From: Synergistaceae bacterium UBA5560 | GTDB lineage: Bacteria > Synergistota > Synergistia > Synergistales > Aminiphilaceae | Assembly: GCA_002425685.1 (NCBI GenBank) | Contig: DIMS01000075.1 | Span: forward strand, 1 to 20,267 | Reading direction: 5' to 3' | DNA: 20,267 bases | In this document: positions 19,913 to 20,267 of the stretch, piece after piece | Numbering within the stretch: the stretch's first letter is position 1 | Layout: every line of letters starts with the position of its first letter | Program-made: the position numbers and the translations under genes | Notes under the pieces: model-generated | Seen by the model: only the letters and a program-made list of their open reading frames with translations | Told to the model about the DNA's origin: nothing | Database searches by the model: none

Positions 19913-20267
19913 GCCCCGGCTCCGGGTCCACGGCGTTTTCCAGGATCGGTGTTGTGCGCGGTTGGCGGAGGATGGTGCGGCAAGGTCTTTCCCCGGTGTG
20001 TACGTCAGGTGTGTGCAGTCGCCGGCGTCACGTTGTATGTAAAAAGGTTTCACAGTGTTCGGCGGCGCATCTCCGGCTGTTTCCGGGGGGTTCCGTTGTG
20101 TGCGGAAGCGGGTGAAGTAACCGCACAAAAGATGCTGCTCGCGGGGCGCAGGTTGTGGGTGTCCGTTCGGCCCGGGCTGCCCCGAAGGGGGAGTGGGGCT
20201 GTGGCGGATGGCGGAGCTGGCTCCGCTTGGCGGCGAAGGCATGACAAAGGGGCGACGGAACGAGGAA
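19913..20267. other. Non-coding right end with local stem-loops
   Basis: About 330 nt after arcC without a convincing gene or terminator. Stems seen: GTGCGG/CCGCAC (20100-20105 with 20121-20126), CCCC-GAA-GGGG near 20180, and GCGGAG-CTGG-CTCCGC near 20211-20226. GGTGTGT occurs twice (19995 and 20008). An ATG at 20241 could begin a protein (MTKGRRNEE to the window edge) but has only a weak ribosome-binding site, so I do not call it. The region may be the leader of a gene beyond the window. Confidence 0.35.
20039..20053 (-). repeat. Intergenic 15-bp imperfect inverted repeat, copy 3
   Basis: On the minus strand GTGAAACCTTTTTAC has half-sites GTGAAA and TTTTAC around CCT. It matches copies 1 and 2 at all positions except purine-purine or pyrimidine-pyrimidine swaps and the central variable base. 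CCCCCCGGAAACAG, also present at copy 2, lies 23 bp upstream of it on the same strand (20090-20077). Confidence 0.45.

Noticed and set aside
20041..20240. Cobalamin riboswitch
   Set aside because: GGAAGCGGGTGAAGTAACCG resembles part of the core, but the CCCGCNACTG box and the rest of the conserved layout are missing.
1..20267. CRISPR array, prophage or insertion sequence
   Set aside because: No regularly spaced repeats, transposase, integrase or terminal inverted repeats with target duplications were seen on either strand.

Overview
The window is about 20 kb of GC-rich bacterial chromosome. It most likely comes from the phylum Synergistota (amino-acid-fermenting anaerobes). The best single clue is the C-terminus of the protein at 11355-12050: a GGGC motif, a hydrophobic helix and an RRKKK tail, the pattern of the Synerg-CTERM sorting domain. 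A tungsten-type aldehyde:ferredoxin oxidoreductase with its own ferredoxin, a short single-core EF-Ts, a carbamate kinase and frequent GTG/TTG starts agree with this. The species cannot be named from the sequence alone. No transposase, prophage gene, integrase or CRISPR array was seen.

Layout. (1) 78-3105, minus strand: a complete transcription unit with a sigma70-like promoter, a four-cluster [4Fe-4S] ferredoxin, a 726-aa aldehyde ferredoxin oxidoreductase, a MoaD/ThiS-like protein ending in GG, and an intrinsic terminator. (2) 3350-3467: tRNA-Pro(CGG) with its own promoter. (3) 3867-5225, minus: a CoA-disulfide-reductase-type flavoprotein, divergent from an exported DUF2993/LmeA-like protein (5405-6208). 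(4) 6511-11146: a LysM-M23 cell-wall hydrolase, then the coupled DNA-repair pair mrfA-mrfB (yprA-yprB) with an ATGA overlap. (5) 11355-12050, minus: a Synerg-CTERM surface protein convergent with mrfB across a 12-bp hairpin. (6) 12338-14870: speD (behind a possible leader attenuator), tadA, two tRNA-Ser genes, the SRP RNA and an unrecognised 172-aa protein. (7) 15092-15415, minus: a CsoR/CstR-family repressor back-to-back with the translation cluster rpsB-tsf-(terminator)-pyrH-frr. (8) 18482-20267: a long non-coding stretch with palindromes, carbamate kinase, and a non-coding right end.

How the genes work together. The ferredoxin/AOR/MoaD-like unit fits peptide fermentation, where 2-oxoacid-derived aldehydes are oxidised with reduction of ferredoxin. 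Carbamate kinase would make ATP from carbamoyl phosphate. rpsB, tsf, pyrH and frr form the widely conserved translation/UMP-kinase cluster. tadA, tRNA-Ser and SRP RNA repeat a neighbourhood known from Firmicutes, but the expected dnaX is absent. mrfA and mrfB form a nucleotide-excision-like repair pair.

The most interesting unexplained signals are: a 15-bp imperfect inverted repeat (consensus GTGRARCCNTTYYAC) in three separate intergenic regions; a hairpin plus U-tract at the very start of the speD transcript; a strong terminator inside the rpsB-frr cluster; a CsoR-family regulator that keeps both ligand cysteines but has Tyr for the copper-binding His; and structured non-coding DNA around arcC. 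None of these amounts to a proven new system.
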